NCBI GenBank assembly: GCA_019429125.1
Contig: JAHYJO010000006.1
Coordinates: 1 to 62,370, forward strand
Length of the DNA: 62,370 bases
Source: Nanobdellati archaeon
GTDB lineage: Archaea; EX4484-52; GLR71
Direction of reading: 5' to 3'
In this document: piece after piece, positions 37,340 through 45,693 of the stretch
How positions within the stretch are numbered: the first letter of the stretch is position 1
How the letters are laid out: each line of letters starts with the position of its first letter
Program-made: the position numbers and the translations under genes
The notes under the pieces: model-generated
Database searches by the model: none
The model's input: only the letters and a program-made list of their open reading frames with translations
Told to the model about the DNA's origin: nothing

Positions 37340-37411
37340 GGGCTGGTAGTTCAGTGGTAGAATGCCTGCTCGGCATGTAGGAGGCCGCGAGTTCGAGTCT
37401 CGCCCAGTCCA
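37340..37411 (+). tRNA. tRNA-Ala(GGC)
   Basis: A complete cloverleaf of 72 nt can be folded. The acceptor stem is GGGCTGG/CCAGTCC with the G3-U70 wobble that marks alanine tRNAs. The D arm is GTTC/GAAT, the anticodon stem CCTGC/GTAGG around the loop TCGGCAT, and the T arm GCGAG/CTCGC with TTCGAGT. The anticodon is GGC, reading GCC and GCU. The discriminator is A, no CCA is encoded, and there is no intron. Confidence 0.97.
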
Positions 37412-37443
37412 TCAAGCGATGCTCCCTTGAGGTGCACATGACA

Positions 37444-37469
37444 TTCGGCTCAAAAGAAAAAGAGCCGAA
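37444..37469 (+). terminator. Hairpin downstream of tRNA-Ala
   Basis: An 8-bp stem, TTCGGCTC/GAGCCGAA, with a 10-nt A-rich loop, followed by a weak T stretch. It lies 33 bases past the tRNA and could end its transcript. Confidence 0.5.
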
Positions 37470-37535
37470 GTCATTTAGTTATCTGATAATCCTAAACATC
37501 ATCAATTTATATCTTTTATCTGCGCAATCAACATT

Positions 37536-37952
37536 ATGAACATATACTTTGCAGGATCCATCCGTGGTGGAAGGGCTGTTGTAGGTTCTTATTCACACCT
37601 AATAGAACACCAAAAAAAATTCGGGACAGTCTTGACCGTGCATGTCAGCGATGACAATCTTTTGCGCAAAGTTGACGACAATAACACTGATATATACATA
37701 CCCGACCGCGACATGGCCTGACTTTTATCCTCTGACGTATTCATTGCAGAAGTCACAACTCCGAGCTTGAGTGTTAGTTATGAAATTGGCAGAGCAATCG
37801 AAGCCAAAAAGCACATACTATGTTTATTTCAAAAACAAGAAGATAAAAAACTCTCAGCAATGATTAAGGGATACAACGAAATAACAGTAAAAGCATATGA
37901 CACAATAGATGACGCAAAATCCATAATTGATGGGTTCTTAAAAGCAATCTGA
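37536..37952 (+). pseudogene. Nucleoside 2-deoxyribosyltransferase-like protein with one stop
   Basis: 139 codons in one frame, broken only by TGA at 37719. The start MNIYFAGSIRGGR and the block FIAEVTTPSLSVSYEIGRAI place it in the nucleoside 2-deoxyribosyltransferase/DNPH1 (Rcl) family, which cleaves the N-glycosidic bond of deoxynucleotides. The catalytic Glu (AEVT) is present after the stop. The stop stands where the family usually has Trp (DRDMA*LLSSD), so a TGG to TGA change is the simplest cause. Neighbouring genes use TGA as a normal terminator, so recoding is unlikely. All other parts look intact, which implies a very recent loss. Confidence 0.8.
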
Positions 37953-37973
37953 AAATATTATAACATTTATTAC

Positions 37974-38489
37974 TCATAATTGTTCCAAAACATACAGTAC
38001 TCCCGGGTGCACATCAAGTTCTGATAACTTATCAATCTCAAACCATCCATACTTGTCATGTTCCCAATTAAGTCTCGGAACAAATAATCCTTTTTCAGCA
38101 GCATCAATCTCTAAAATATATGTTTCATATGTGAAATCAGTACCCTCTTTAGAATATACGTATGGTCCTTGTAGTATTTTCCCTTTAGGCAGAGAACCCA
38201 TCTCTTCCCGTGATTCAACAACAGCAGTCACTAATGACTTTTCTAAACTATTTCCTATAATATTCCGTGCACCTCCCGTAATACCCCAATATCCAGAATC
38301 ATGAACTAATCCAGAACGTTTAAACAATAGGACTTCCTGGTATTCTGGTGAAAGTATAAGCAATCCTGCACCACCAAGACCCCAAGTATTTGTTTCATCA
38401 AGATGATGTACCAAACCGACCTCCCTCGCATCCTTTGAACTAAATAATCTCGAATATTGTTCATATAAGATATAATCTGTATCAGCCAT
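37974..38489 (-). CDS. Nudix hydrolase
   Basis: 171 residues. The Nudix fold is shown by GAGLLILSPEYQEVLLFKR, YWGITGGARN and the box ending VVESREEMGSL. In the box the ESREEMG part holds the metal-binding Glu residues, while the Arg that normally precedes it is Val. ETYILEI and WEHDKYGWFEIDKL follow as expected. The N-terminal 30 residues (YEQYSRLFSSKDAREVGLVH) resemble the lead-in of isopentenyl-diphosphate isomerase-like or NUDT-type enzymes. The substrate cannot be told. Convergent with the preceding deoxyribosyltransferase relic; both act on nucleotides, which may be chance. Confidence 0.75.
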   Translation of the reverse strand: MADTDYILYEQYSRLFSSKDAREVGLVHHLDETNTWGLGGAGLLILSPEYQEVLLFKRSGLVHDSGYWGITGGARNIIGNSLEKSLVTAVVESREEMGSLPKGKILQGPYVYSKEGTDFTYETYILEIDAAEKGLFVPRLNWEHDKYGWFEIDKLSELDVHPGVLYVLEQL

Positions 38490-38624
38490 AGATATATTTT
38501 AAGTATATTTAATTTTTTAAATGAATCTTTGTGTTTAATACACTTCTTGACCAATGCAAATTAATTTTTTAAAACATAATAATTTAAATTATTACAAATC
38601 CAATATATAACATAGGTGTTTTCT

Positions 38625-39206
38625 ATGGATGAAACAATAAAGAATTTGGCACGTGCTTTCGTTGGGGAGAGCCAGGCAAGGAATAGGTATACAATGTACG
38701 CAAAAATTGCAAAGAAAGAAGGGCTTGAACAGATTTCAGAACTATTTATTTTGACAGCTGACAATGAACGGGAACACGCAAGCTGGTTCATGAAACTTAT
38801 TCAGGTGCTTAAAGAAAAACAAGGGAATAAAGAAGACATAATAGTAGATTCAGAAGTACCAACAACTGTATCAACCACTGAAGAAAATCTCAAGGCAGCA
38901 ATTGCCGGCGAGCATTTTGAGCATGGGACATTGTATCCTGATTTCGCAAAAATAGCGGAGAAAGAAGGTTTTGATGAAATAGCTGCACGGTTTAGAGCTA
39001 TAGCCAAAGCGGAAAAGCACCACGAACAAAGATACATAACACTTCTAAAAGAGCTTCAAGAAGGAACTCTCTTTAAGAAGGACACTGAAATTGAATGGGT
39101 ATGCAGAAATTGCGGTTATACGTATACTGGAAAAAATGCACCAAAAGTATGTCCATCCTGTAATCATCCACAAGCATATTTTGAGGTAAACTGCGAAAAA
39201 TACTAA
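38625..39206 (+). CDS. rbr: Rubrerythrin
   Basis: A 193-aa rubrerythrin with the classical order of domains. First comes a four-helix di-iron domain with ExxH motifs ([45 protein letters not shown]), then a C-terminal rubredoxin with [13 protein letters not shown] and [12 protein letters not shown]. It reduces hydrogen peroxide in the cytosol of anaerobes and microaerophiles. The ATG at 38625 follows AGGTG by eight bases and gives the normal start [12 protein letters not shown]. It begins a run of redox-related genes (DUF5654, SOD), each with its own promoter-like spacer. Confidence 0.95.
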   Translation: MDETIKNLARAFVGESQARNRYTMYAKIAKKEGLEQISELFILTADNEREHASWFMKLIQVLKEKQGNKEDIIVDSEVPTTVSTTEENLKAAIAGEHFEHGTLYPDFAKIAEKEGFDEIAARFRAIAKAEKHHEQRYITLLKELQEGTLFKKDTEIEWVCRNCGYTYTGKNAPKVCPSCNHPQAYFEVNCEKY

Positions 39207-39251
39207 ATTTTGTGGATAAAACCCAACTTTAATCATTTTTTAACACAAAAT

Positions 39252-39302
39252 GCAGAAAGGATTATATATTTTAGACTCTATATTATACTATATAAAGGGG
39301 TG
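39252..39302 (+). promoter_or_regulatory. Promoter and Shine-Dalgarno site of the DUF5654 gene
   Basis: GCAGAAAGG followed by TTATATATT (39262-39270) fits a BRE plus TATA box, with a start expected near 39292. AAGGGGTG at 39295-39302 is a strong Shine-Dalgarno site eight bases before the ATG at 39311. Confidence 0.5.
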
Positions 39303-39310
39303 TATTTTAT

Positions 39311-39547
39311 ATGAAATTGGAAGTTATTGAAAAGATAGCAGCATTGATTACTGTAGCATTCGGTCTTATTGCAGCTCTTGCATGGAACGATGCAATCAAA
39401 GCCATTTTTAAGCAAGTTTTTGGTTCCGCAGATACAATAGCACCTATGGTGACCTATGCAGTTATTGTGACAATTGTGGCAGTTTACGCAACAATCTGGA
39501 TTGGCCGGGTTGCAGAAAAAATAAAAACGGTGCCTTCAAGACCATAA
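39311..39547 (+). CDS. DUF5654 family small membrane protein
   Basis: 78 residues with two membrane helices: IAALITVAFGLIAALAWNDAI and TYAVIVTIVAVYATIWIG. The AALAWNDAIKAIF motif at the end of the first helix is typical of the archaeal DUF5654 family, whose role is unknown. It has a strong promoter and Shine-Dalgarno site upstream and a clean terminator downstream, so it is a single-gene transcript and may be highly expressed. Confidence 0.8.
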   Translation: MKLEVIEKIAALITVAFGLIAALAWNDAIKAIFKQVFGSADTIAPMVTYAVIVTIVAVYATIWIGRVAEKIKTVPSRP

Positions 39548-39592
39548 GTCCTACATACAATTTAGATAATAGGATTGTAGATTTTTTTATAT

Positions 39593-39625
39593 AGGTTGCA
39601 AAAAGTGCAACCTTATTTTTTATTT
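39593..39625 (+). terminator. Terminator between DUF5654 and SOD genes
   Basis: AGGTTGCA/TGCAACCT (39593-39600 with 39606-39613) closes a 5-nt loop and is followed by TATTTTTTATTTTG, a typical T-rich end. Confidence 0.75.
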
Positions 39626-39678
39626 TGTTATCAATTAGAAATATATCAATTCAACTGATTTTAATAGGGGTGTTAAAA

Positions 39679-40284
39679 ATGAAATGCGCAACATATTATT
39701 ATTTTCCAGACCTGCCTTATGGCTACGGCGACCTTGCGCCTTACATGTCAGAAGCGCAGTTGAGGATACATTATCTCAAGCACCATAGCGCCTATGTGTC
39801 CGCTTCAAATTCAATCATAGAAAAGATTTGCGCATCAAGGTGCGACAATTCAGTAATTGACCAGAAATCCATATTGAAAAACCTCTCATTCAACATAGGT
39901 GGTAATATACTTCACAGCCTATTCTGGAACAATCTAGCACCCAAAGGCAAAGGCGGAAAATTAGAAGGAACTCCTTTAGAAAAAATGATAATGGATGATT
40001 TCAAGACTGTTGAACGTTTCAAGAAAGAGTTCAGTGATACTGCCACAAGCGTTGAAGGTTCCGGTTGGGCTGCGCTAACCCTATGTCCTGAAACCGACCG
40101 TCTGATGCTGATGCAGATAGAGAAGCACAATCAGAATCTATATCCAGGTCACAGGATTTTATTGGTTCTTGATGTCTTTGAGCATGCATACTACCTTGAT
40201 TACAAGAACGACCGCGCAAAGTACATCGAAAGTTTCTGGAACATCATCAACTGGGATGAAGTAAACAGACGGCTTAAAAATTAG
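39679..40284 (+). CDS. sod: Superoxide dismutase, Fe/Mn type
   Basis: 201 residues. The metal ligands are visible: His in RIHYLKHHSAYV, His in GGNILHSLFWNN, and Asp and His in VLDVFEHAYYLDY. GSGWAALTL and the ending SFWNIINWDEVNRR are also standard. The sequence resembles the Fe/cambialistic archaeal form. ATG at 39679 is chosen because AGGGGTG precedes it and because the family begins with a short segment before DLPYGYGDLAPY; the upstream extension is hydrophobic but lies over the terminator. With rubrerythrin it forms a cytosolic oxygen-defence set, which implies occasional exposure to oxygen. Confidence 0.95.
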   Translation: MKCATYYYFPDLPYGYGDLAPYMSEAQLRIHYLKHHSAYVSASNSIIEKICASRCDNSVIDQKSILKNLSFNIGGNILHSLFWNNLAPKGKGGKLEGTPLEKMIMDDFKTVERFKKEFSDTATSVEGSGWAALTLCPETDRLMLMQIEKHNQNLYPGHRILLVLDVFEHAYYLDYKNDRAKYIESFWNIINWDEVNRRLKN

Positions 40285-40345
40285 GTTTTTATCCTAATTA
40301 CTAACACTCATTCACCCTTTTAAATTTAGGAATCTAAATATATCC

Positions 40346-40978
40346 ATGTCTGAAAACAAGATAAATCTGATATTAGACACCCTTGAAAAAGAATATGGTA
40401 GTCCAAAGACTGCACTAATTCATCATAGGGCTCACGAACTCCTGATTGCAACAATCCTTTCTGCGCAGTGCACAGACAAGCGCGTCAACATTGTAACTGG
40501 CAGACTTTTCAAGAAATACCCAGACATAGAATCGTTTGCAAACGCAGATTTATCCGAACTTGAAAAAGACATTAGGTCAACCGGTTTTTATCATAACAAA
40601 GCAAAAAACATAATCAACACATCAAAGATGCTAATAAATGACTTCGTATCAAAAGTCCCAGACACGATGGAAAATTTAATCAAGCTTCCAGGCGTCGCGC
40701 GAAAGACTGCAAACATAGTCCTTTCAGAATTTTACGGCAAGACTGAAGGCATCGCAGTCGACACACATGTAAGTCGGTTGTCCCGCCGTCTCGGTTTAAC
40801 AGAAAGCCAAAACCCAGAAATAATAGAGCGCAACCTAATGTCAATAACAGATAATAAAGACTGGGGCAATCTATCAACTCTACTCATAACTCACGGCAGA
40901 AACATCTGTATAGCGCGAAACCCAAAGTGTGACGAGTGTGCATTATACGACCTATGCAGCTCAAAAGGAAAATGGTGA
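40346..40978 (+). CDS. nth: Endonuclease III
   Basis: 210 residues. The DNA glycosylase/AP lyase removes oxidised pyrimidines. The helix-hairpin-helix LPGVARKTANIVL carries the catalytic Lys, and AVDTHVSRLSRRLG the catalytic Asp. The [4Fe-4S] loop is CX6CX2CX5C (CIARNPKCDECALYDLC) close to the C-terminus. The start SENKINLILDTLEKEYG fits family length. The phosphoesterase gene begins four bases after its stop, so the two repair enzymes are very probably one operon. No truncation or odd residues are seen. Confidence 0.95.
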   Translation: MSENKINLILDTLEKEYGSPKTALIHHRAHELLIATILSAQCTDKRVNIVTGRLFKKYPDIESFANADLSELEKDIRSTGFYHNKAKNIINTSKMLINDFVSKVPDTMENLIKLPGVARKTANIVLSEFYGKTEGIAVDTHVSRLSRRLGLTESQNPEIIERNLMSITDNKDWGNLSTLLITHGRNICIARNPKCDECALYDLCSSKGKW

Positions 40979-40982
40979 TATT

Positions 40983-41432
40983 ATGCTTGAAGAATACAAA
41001 AAAAAGAGAGATTTCACAAGAACAAAAGAACCAAAACCACAATTGTCATCAAGCGATAAAGGCAATCTAATTTTTGTCATCCAAGAGCACCATGCAAGAA
41101 ATCGGCACTATGACTTGCGTCTTGAAATTGATAGTGTCTTAAAAAGCTGGGCAGTGCCAAAAGAACCACCTGTTAAATTTGGTATTAAACGTCTTGCAAT
41201 TGCAACTGAAGATCACCCGATAAGTTATGCCTATTTTGAGGATACTATACCTGATGGTCAGTATGGCGCAGGCGACGTCAAGATTTGGGACAGGGGTGTG
41301 TTTGCGCCAGAAAAGATAACAGATAAAGAGATTCTGTTTCGATTGGACGGCAAGAAGATGAAAGGTGATTATGTCCTTGTCAAGACCGGGTTTGGTAAAG
41401 GTAATGGTTGGCTGTTATTTAAGAAGAAATGA
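40983..41432 (+). CDS. LigD-type 3'-phosphoesterase domain protein (stand-alone)
   Basis: 149 residues forming only the phosphoesterase (PE) domain known from bacterial DNA ligase D. Visible are FVIQEHHARNRHYDLRLEI with the metal-binding His/Asp/Arg set, SWAVPKEPP, HPISYAYFEDTIPDGQYGAG and the end GWLLFKKK. PE removes 3' phosphate or 3' ribonucleotides from DNA ends and prepares them for synthesis or ligation. Stand-alone forms occur in some archaea. The ATG at 40983 follows GGTGATATT that overlaps the end of nth, so the genes are translationally coupled. This suggests a joined role: Nth makes blocked 3' ends by beta-elimination, and PE could clean them. The coupling is seen; the pathway is inference. 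Confidence 0.85.
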   Translation: MLEEYKKKRDFTRTKEPKPQLSSSDKGNLIFVIQEHHARNRHYDLRLEIDSVLKSWAVPKEPPVKFGIKRLAIATEDHPISYAYFEDTIPDGQYGAGDVKIWDRGVFAPEKITDKEILFRLDGKKMKGDYVLVKTGFGKGNGWLLFKKK

Positions 41433-41477
41433 TTTGTAACGAAAGTATATTTAAACATTTCACATCAATATTAGTCT

Positions 41478-42386
41478 ATGGTTAAAATAGTAGTCACTTC
41501 AGATTTCGGGTTCACAAAAGATCAAGCGCGATATCTAAACACAATGGGTAAAGTAAAATTCTACACTGATGCGCCAAGAACTAAAGAAGCATGGCTAAAA
41601 AGAGTTGAAGGTGCAGATATAATCTGCAGTGAATCATTTGGTCTCATTGACAATCTGTACAACCTAAAAAATGTTTTTGTAACTTATCCCTTCGTATCTT
41701 TAGGAAAAATAGATCTGGAAAAGTTAAAGAAAAATAATGTAGTATTAGCTAATAGTCCCAGCTGCAATAACGATGCAGTTGCCGAGTGGGTAATTTATAT
41801 GTTGTTAAATCTATTTAGGCAATTTCCAAAATTCATTAATAACACAGATTTGCCTAAAGGTCAAATGCTACCAGTCACACAGAGCTTAAAATTTAAGAAT
41901 GTAACCATTTTAGGTCGAGGCAACATAGGTCTGCATCTCGGGCATCTATGCTCAGCTTTCGGTATGAATCTCAAATTTTTCGTAAGGGGTGACGACCTGT
42001 TCCAAACAACTAAAAAAGCAGATGTAATAATAAACTGTTTGAGCTTAAACGATGACAGCATTAATCTATTGAACCGAGATTTCTTCTTTTCATTAAAAAA
42101 ATGTCCATATTTTGTAACTTTCACAAAAAAAGAGATTTACGATTTTGATGCCGTGGTTGAAGCATTAGACACAGGCGTTTTAAGTGGTGTGGCTGTTGAT
42201 TGCGGTGGTGAAGAAATAGGCGATGTAACCAATGAATTTTACAAAAGAGCGCTAGCCCACGATAAAATTATAGTTACTCCGCACATTGCCTGGTGCGCAG
42301 ATATTTCAATGCATAATGGAAACAAGATTGTAATTGACAATGTTAAAGCTTGGATAAATAAAGCGCCCATTAATGTTTTAAAATAA
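41478..42386 (+). CDS. D-2-hydroxyacid dehydrogenase family protein
   Basis: 302 residues with the two-domain layout of the D-isomer-specific dehydrogenases. The NAD-binding loop is VTILGRGNIGLHLGHL (about residue 142-157). A substrate-domain segment NSPSCNNDAVAEWVIYMLLNLFR matches the usual N.....VAE...... helix. The catalytic His appears in TPHIAWCADIS. However, the catalytic Arg of the N..RG motif is replaced: VTFTKKEIYD has Lys there. The acidic partner region reads VDCGGEE. It may therefore have altered or lost activity. It lies 45 bases after the phosphoesterase gene and could be read through with it; substrate unknown. Confidence 0.75.
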   Translation: MVKIVVTSDFGFTKDQARYLNTMGKVKFYTDAPRTKEAWLKRVEGADIICSESFGLIDNLYNLKNVFVTYPFVSLGKIDLEKLKKNNVVLANSPSCNNDAVAEWVIYMLLNLFRQFPKFINNTDLPKGQMLPVTQSLKFKNVTILGRGNIGLHLGHLCSAFGMNLKFFVRGDDLFQTTKKADVIINCLSLNDDSINLLNRDFFFSLKKCPYFVTFTKKEIYDFDAVVEALDTGVLSGVAVDCGGEEIGDVTNEFYKRALAHDKIIVTPHIAWCADISMHNGNKIVIDNVKAWINKAPINVLK

Positions 42387-42430
42387 AAATCATAACAAAA
42401 AATATAAAGCATCATAAATATCTTAGAAAT

Positions 42431-42949
42431 ATGGATTTAAAAAACAAAGAACAAGACTCAAAAACATTTAAGGATGTAGACTTCTCAAACAAGTCTTTAA
42501 AAAATATGAGTTTTAAAGATTGTACTTTTGAAAATTGTAATTTCTCAAATGTAGACCTAGATAACACTAGATTCCAAAACATAAATTTTAAGGGCTGTAA
42601 AATCTTAGGACTCAACTTCTCAAGATGTAATAAACTCATAATAAGTTTTACCTTTAAAGATTGTTTAATCTCTCTTTCAGTCTTTTCAAATCTGGACATA
42701 AAAAACACGATTTTTGATAATTGTAAAATATGTGATTGTGATTTTTTTGAAACAAACCTAACACGTTCTAATTTCGAAAATTCCGACCTAAAAAAGACTA
42801 ATTTTAAAAATACAAATCTAAGTTTTGCCTCATTTAAAAATGCAATAAATTATAGTATCAATCCCAATCAAAATATCCTACGAAAGACAAAATTTTCGGT
42901 TCCAGAAGTTATAGGATTATTGGACACTTTTGATATTGAATTAGAATAA
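42431..42949 (+). CDS. Pentapeptide repeat protein
   Basis: 172 residues. From residue 14 to about 140 the chain follows a five-residue rhythm with Phe/Leu at the centre: DVDFSNKSLKNMSFKDCTF, NCNFSNVDLDNTRFQNINF, and later TRSNFENSDLKKTNF and NTNLSFASF. This predicts a right-handed quadrilateral beta helix with several turns. The short C-terminus (PEVIGLLDTFDIELE) is not repeated. Functions of such proteins vary (DNA mimicry, scaffolds), and nothing here decides between them. There is no signal peptide, so it is cytosolic. Confidence 0.85.
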   Translation: MDLKNKEQDSKTFKDVDFSNKSLKNMSFKDCTFENCNFSNVDLDNTRFQNINFKGCKILGLNFSRCNKLIISFTFKDCLISLSVFSNLDIKNTIFDNCKICDCDFFETNLTRSNFENSDLKKTNFKNTNLSFASFKNAINYSINPNQNILRKTKFSVPEVIGLLDTFDIELE

Positions 42950-43038
42950 ATATGTACTTTAAACTGCAAAATTCAAGCAGATTTAGCCAATAATAACATT
43001 TATATCTTTTTAAAACAATTATATTATAGGGGATTTCT

Positions 43039-44211
43039 ATGAGGAAAATAATTGTTATTCTAATAATATTACTTATTTTTATACCGATAGTATCTGCTTT
43101 AGAGATAAGAGAAGGCGATAATATCCTAATTGAAGATAGGCTTTCTGAAAGTCTGTATGCTACTGGCGGTTCAATATCAGTTGATGCGCAAATAGACGGT
43201 GACCTTACCGCTTTTGGTAGGATTATCATTATTAACTCACCTATAGAAGATGACCTTATGGCCTGTGGTGGTCAAATCTTAATAAATGCTCCAATTGGAA
43301 AAACTGCTCAGATTTGTGGTAGTTCAATAAATATAAATTCAGATACTGGTGGAGATTTAACAGTCATTGGAGGCGATATCATAATCAATGGAGATGTTGA
43401 TGGTGATCTTAGGGTTATGGGCGGTAACATAATCATCAATGGCGAAATAGATGGTGACATATTGGTAACGGGTGGCAACATAGTAATTAATGGCCCTGTC
43501 ACAGGTGACTTGGCAATAACTGCAGGCGAATTAACAATTAAAGGTACAATAGATGGCGATGTCAATGCAAAAGCAGAAAAGATTAAGTTCGGAAAATCGA
43601 CAGTAATTAAAGGGGATTTCATCTACGCAAGTAATGATGTTTTGTTTAATGAACAACAAGTTACAGGTTCAATAATAAAAAAAGAAGTAGCGATAAAAAC
43701 GTATAGTCCTATCAACAACTCTGGTTGGAAAATAGTCAGTGGTATAACTTTATTGCTTATTGGGATATTGCTTGTCCTAGTCATTCCTAAATTATCCGAC
43801 AGGTTGGCTGATAACATAAAAACTGATTTTTTAAAATCAATGGTATATGGTATTTTAACTCTTGTAGTTGTCCCAGTAATCGCTTTAATGTTAGCTATAA
43901 CTGTGATTGGTATACCAATTTCAATAATGCTAATATTCTTGTATATCCTAGCGATTTACCTTTCAAAAGTGTTTGTAGGGTTATATCTAGGAAGATTAAT
44001 CATGAAAAAGTCGCATATAGTCTGGTCAACAATTGTGGGTCTATTTATTTACTTAATCTTGGTAAACATACCTATCCTTGGAGGATTTGTTACATTTTTA
44101 GCAGTCTTGTTGGGTCTTGGAACAATTACAATATGGGTCACAACCAAAAAACAAATTGAGATGAAACCCAAAACATCAATTGCGACTAAGACTCAAATAA
44201 CTAAAAAATAA
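43039..44211 (+). CDS. Secreted bactofilin-like (polymer-forming) membrane protein
   Basis: 390 residues. A signal peptide (MRKIIVILIILLIFIPIVSA) precedes a regular beta-helix of about 180 residues, with units such as GDLTVIGGDIIINGDVD, GDLRVMGGNIIINGEID, GDILVTGGNIVINGPVT and GDLAITAGELTIKGTID. Bactofilin-type polymer-forming domains have this pattern. Four to five membrane helices follow (from GWKIVSGITLLLIGILLVLV to FVTFLAVLLGLGTITIWV) and a short basic tail. The repeats thus face outside and the tail inside. Archaeal proteins of this architecture are known only by sequence; a role in the envelope is likely. ATAGGGGATTTCTATG supplies the ribosome site. Confidence 0.8.
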   Translation: MRKIIVILIILLIFIPIVSALEIREGDNILIEDRLSESLYATGGSISVDAQIDGDLTAFGRIIIINSPIEDDLMACGGQILINAPIGKTAQICGSSININSDTGGDLTVIGGDIIINGDVDGDLRVMGGNIIINGEIDGDILVTGGNIVINGPVTGDLAITAGELTIKGTIDGDVNAKAEKIKFGKSTVIKGDFIYASNDVLFNEQQVTGSIIKKEVAIKTYSPINNSGWKIVSGITLLLIGILLVLVIPKLSDRLADNIKTDFLKSMVYGILTLVVVPVIALMLAITVIGIPISIMLIFLYILAIYLSKVFVGLYLGRLIMKKSHIVWSTIVGLFIYLILVNIPILGGFVTFLAVLLGLGTITIWVTTKKQIEMKPKTSIATKTQITKK

Positions 44212-44453
44212 ATATCTACATTAAATCACAAAAATTGGCCTGAAAAAGTAATACTGTCATTTTTTGTTATTTTCATTTGGGCTATTAATAAAGATTATTA
44301 TTTTACCTTTTTAAATGATATGCATTCAATTTTAACCGAATATTTCAAAAATATAGATAATCTTGAAGATTTCATAGAATTCAATACTACTTCCAGGAAA
44401 AAAACAATAAACACAAGACAAAGGCTATAAATGCTTTACCTCAACAACTTGTT
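44212..44453. other. Intergenic region, nothing recognised
   Basis: About 240 AT-rich bases between the bactofilin-like gene and the EamA relic. I see no frame with coding character, no convincing hairpin and no repeat. Confidence 0.3.
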
Positions 44454-45320
44454 ATGGATATATCTTAAGGCATAATCTTTGGTCTTATAGCAATGGTAGG
44501 ATTCAGTTTGGGCAATTCTTTAATCATAATACCTGCAAAACGATTAGGTTTCATAAATACTATCTTTTTCAGAGGTATTTTCATGTGCCTGATATTTTCG
44601 ATGTTGACACCTTTTTTCTTATCAGTTACGACATTCTCATATAAATATATCTGTATTGCATTTGTCATATAGTTTCTTGCCTTTATACTCCTGTTAACAT
44701 TCATGAAAGCGTTAAGTCTTGGAAAATTAGGTATCATGTCACCCATCGCAAATTCATCAATAATATTTACTGTCTTGTTTTCAGTCCTTCTATTCAATGA
44801 ATCATTGACCTCAATTAAGTTAGGTTCAATCTTGTTGATAGTGCTTGGAGTTATATTTATTTCAGTTAATTTCAAAGACCTGAAAAATTACAATATATTT
44901 AGTCTGGCAAATGGCATACCTTATGCTCTAATCTCCTGTGTGTTGTGGGGTCTTATGTTTACATTATATAAGATACCTGTCATTGTAATAGGACCTATTC
45001 TGACAGCATTAATCATAGAGATTGGAATATTTATCATCTCATCGTTTATTGTGTTGAAGAACTCTTAAAATATTAAAATACCTAACAAGAGTACATTGAC
45101 CTATCTGATATTGCTTTCAATATTCACAGCAGTATGTGGTGCTTTCTTAAATTTTTGAATCTTAGTGTCCGATGTAAGCATTGTAGTGGCGCTTGCTCTG
45201 TGCAACCCTTTAGTATCAGTTCTATACGGCAGGTATGTCTATAATGAAAAAATAAGCATCTAGCAGTACATTGCGATATCCTTTATATTAGTGGGTATTA
45301 TTGCCTTATCTTTTTTCTGA
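44454..45320 (+). pseudogene. EamA-family (DMT) transporter with five in-frame stops
   Basis: 289 codons in one unbroken frame, from ATG at 44454 to TGA at 45318. The frame contains TAA (44466), TAG (44670), TAA (45066), TGA (45156) and TAG (45261). Between them the membrane-protein sequence is well kept: GIIFGLIAMVGFSLGNSL, IIIPAKRLGFINTIFFRG, FMKALSLGKLGIMSPIANSS, LLFNESLTSIKLGSILLIV, ALISCVLWGLMFTLYK, SDVSIVVALALCNPLVSVLYG and YIAISFILVGIIALSFF. These match the two EamA halves of drug/metabolite exporters. The lack of any indel alongside five stops is remarkable. The gene cannot be functional unless stops are read through. Confidence 0.85.
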
Positions 45321-45407
45321 TAACATTTCTTATTAAAAACCAATATAACTAACATATCCTATATATTTGTATATATACAACACAATATACATATTGAACT
45401 GTTTATT

Positions 45408-45662
45408 ATGGATGACAAATCACGTCATGAACATGTAGTACCACGAGAAGATGGCTGGGCTGTGGTCACGGCCGGTGGCAGTTACATAGACAAAGCCTTT
45501 AAGAGAAAAGGAGCTGCAATGGCCTATGCATATGACATTGCAACAAAAAATGATGTCTGCATGCTCGTGCATGACAGTGAAGAGAAGTTCAAGAGTTTAG
45601 AATGCCCGGATGATGGTACTCCTAAAATATTGACCCTAGTCAGGATGAAGACAAAGATCTGA
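45408..45662 (+). CDS. DUF2188 family protein
   Basis: 84 residues. The start HEHVVPREDGWAVVTAGGS and the following helix KRKGAAMAYAYDIATKNDVCM, then LVHDSEEK, match the DUF2188 pattern (hVvPr.dGWaV ... A...A...A). This is a small alpha-beta fold that is frequent in bacteria and rarer in archaea, with unknown function. TATATATTTGTATATATAC at about 45359-45377 gives a good promoter. Confidence 0.75.
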   Translation: MDDKSRHEHVVPREDGWAVVTAGGSYIDKAFKRKGAAMAYAYDIATKNDVCMLVHDSEEKFKSLECPDDGTPKILTLVRMKTKI

Positions 45663-45693
45663 TCAAGTCAGATTTATTTTTTTATTTTCAGCT

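Noticed and set aside
37536-37952. TGA recoded as tryptophan
   Set aside because: The TGA sits at a likely Trp site, but TGA ends several intact genes in the window (trm5-like, nth, the 698-aa and 1722-aa proteins), so a nonsense mutation is simpler.
44454-45320. Intact EamA gene read by stop suppression
   Set aside because: Five stops of all three kinds would all have to be suppressed; decay is far more likely, though the missing indels are noted as a finding.
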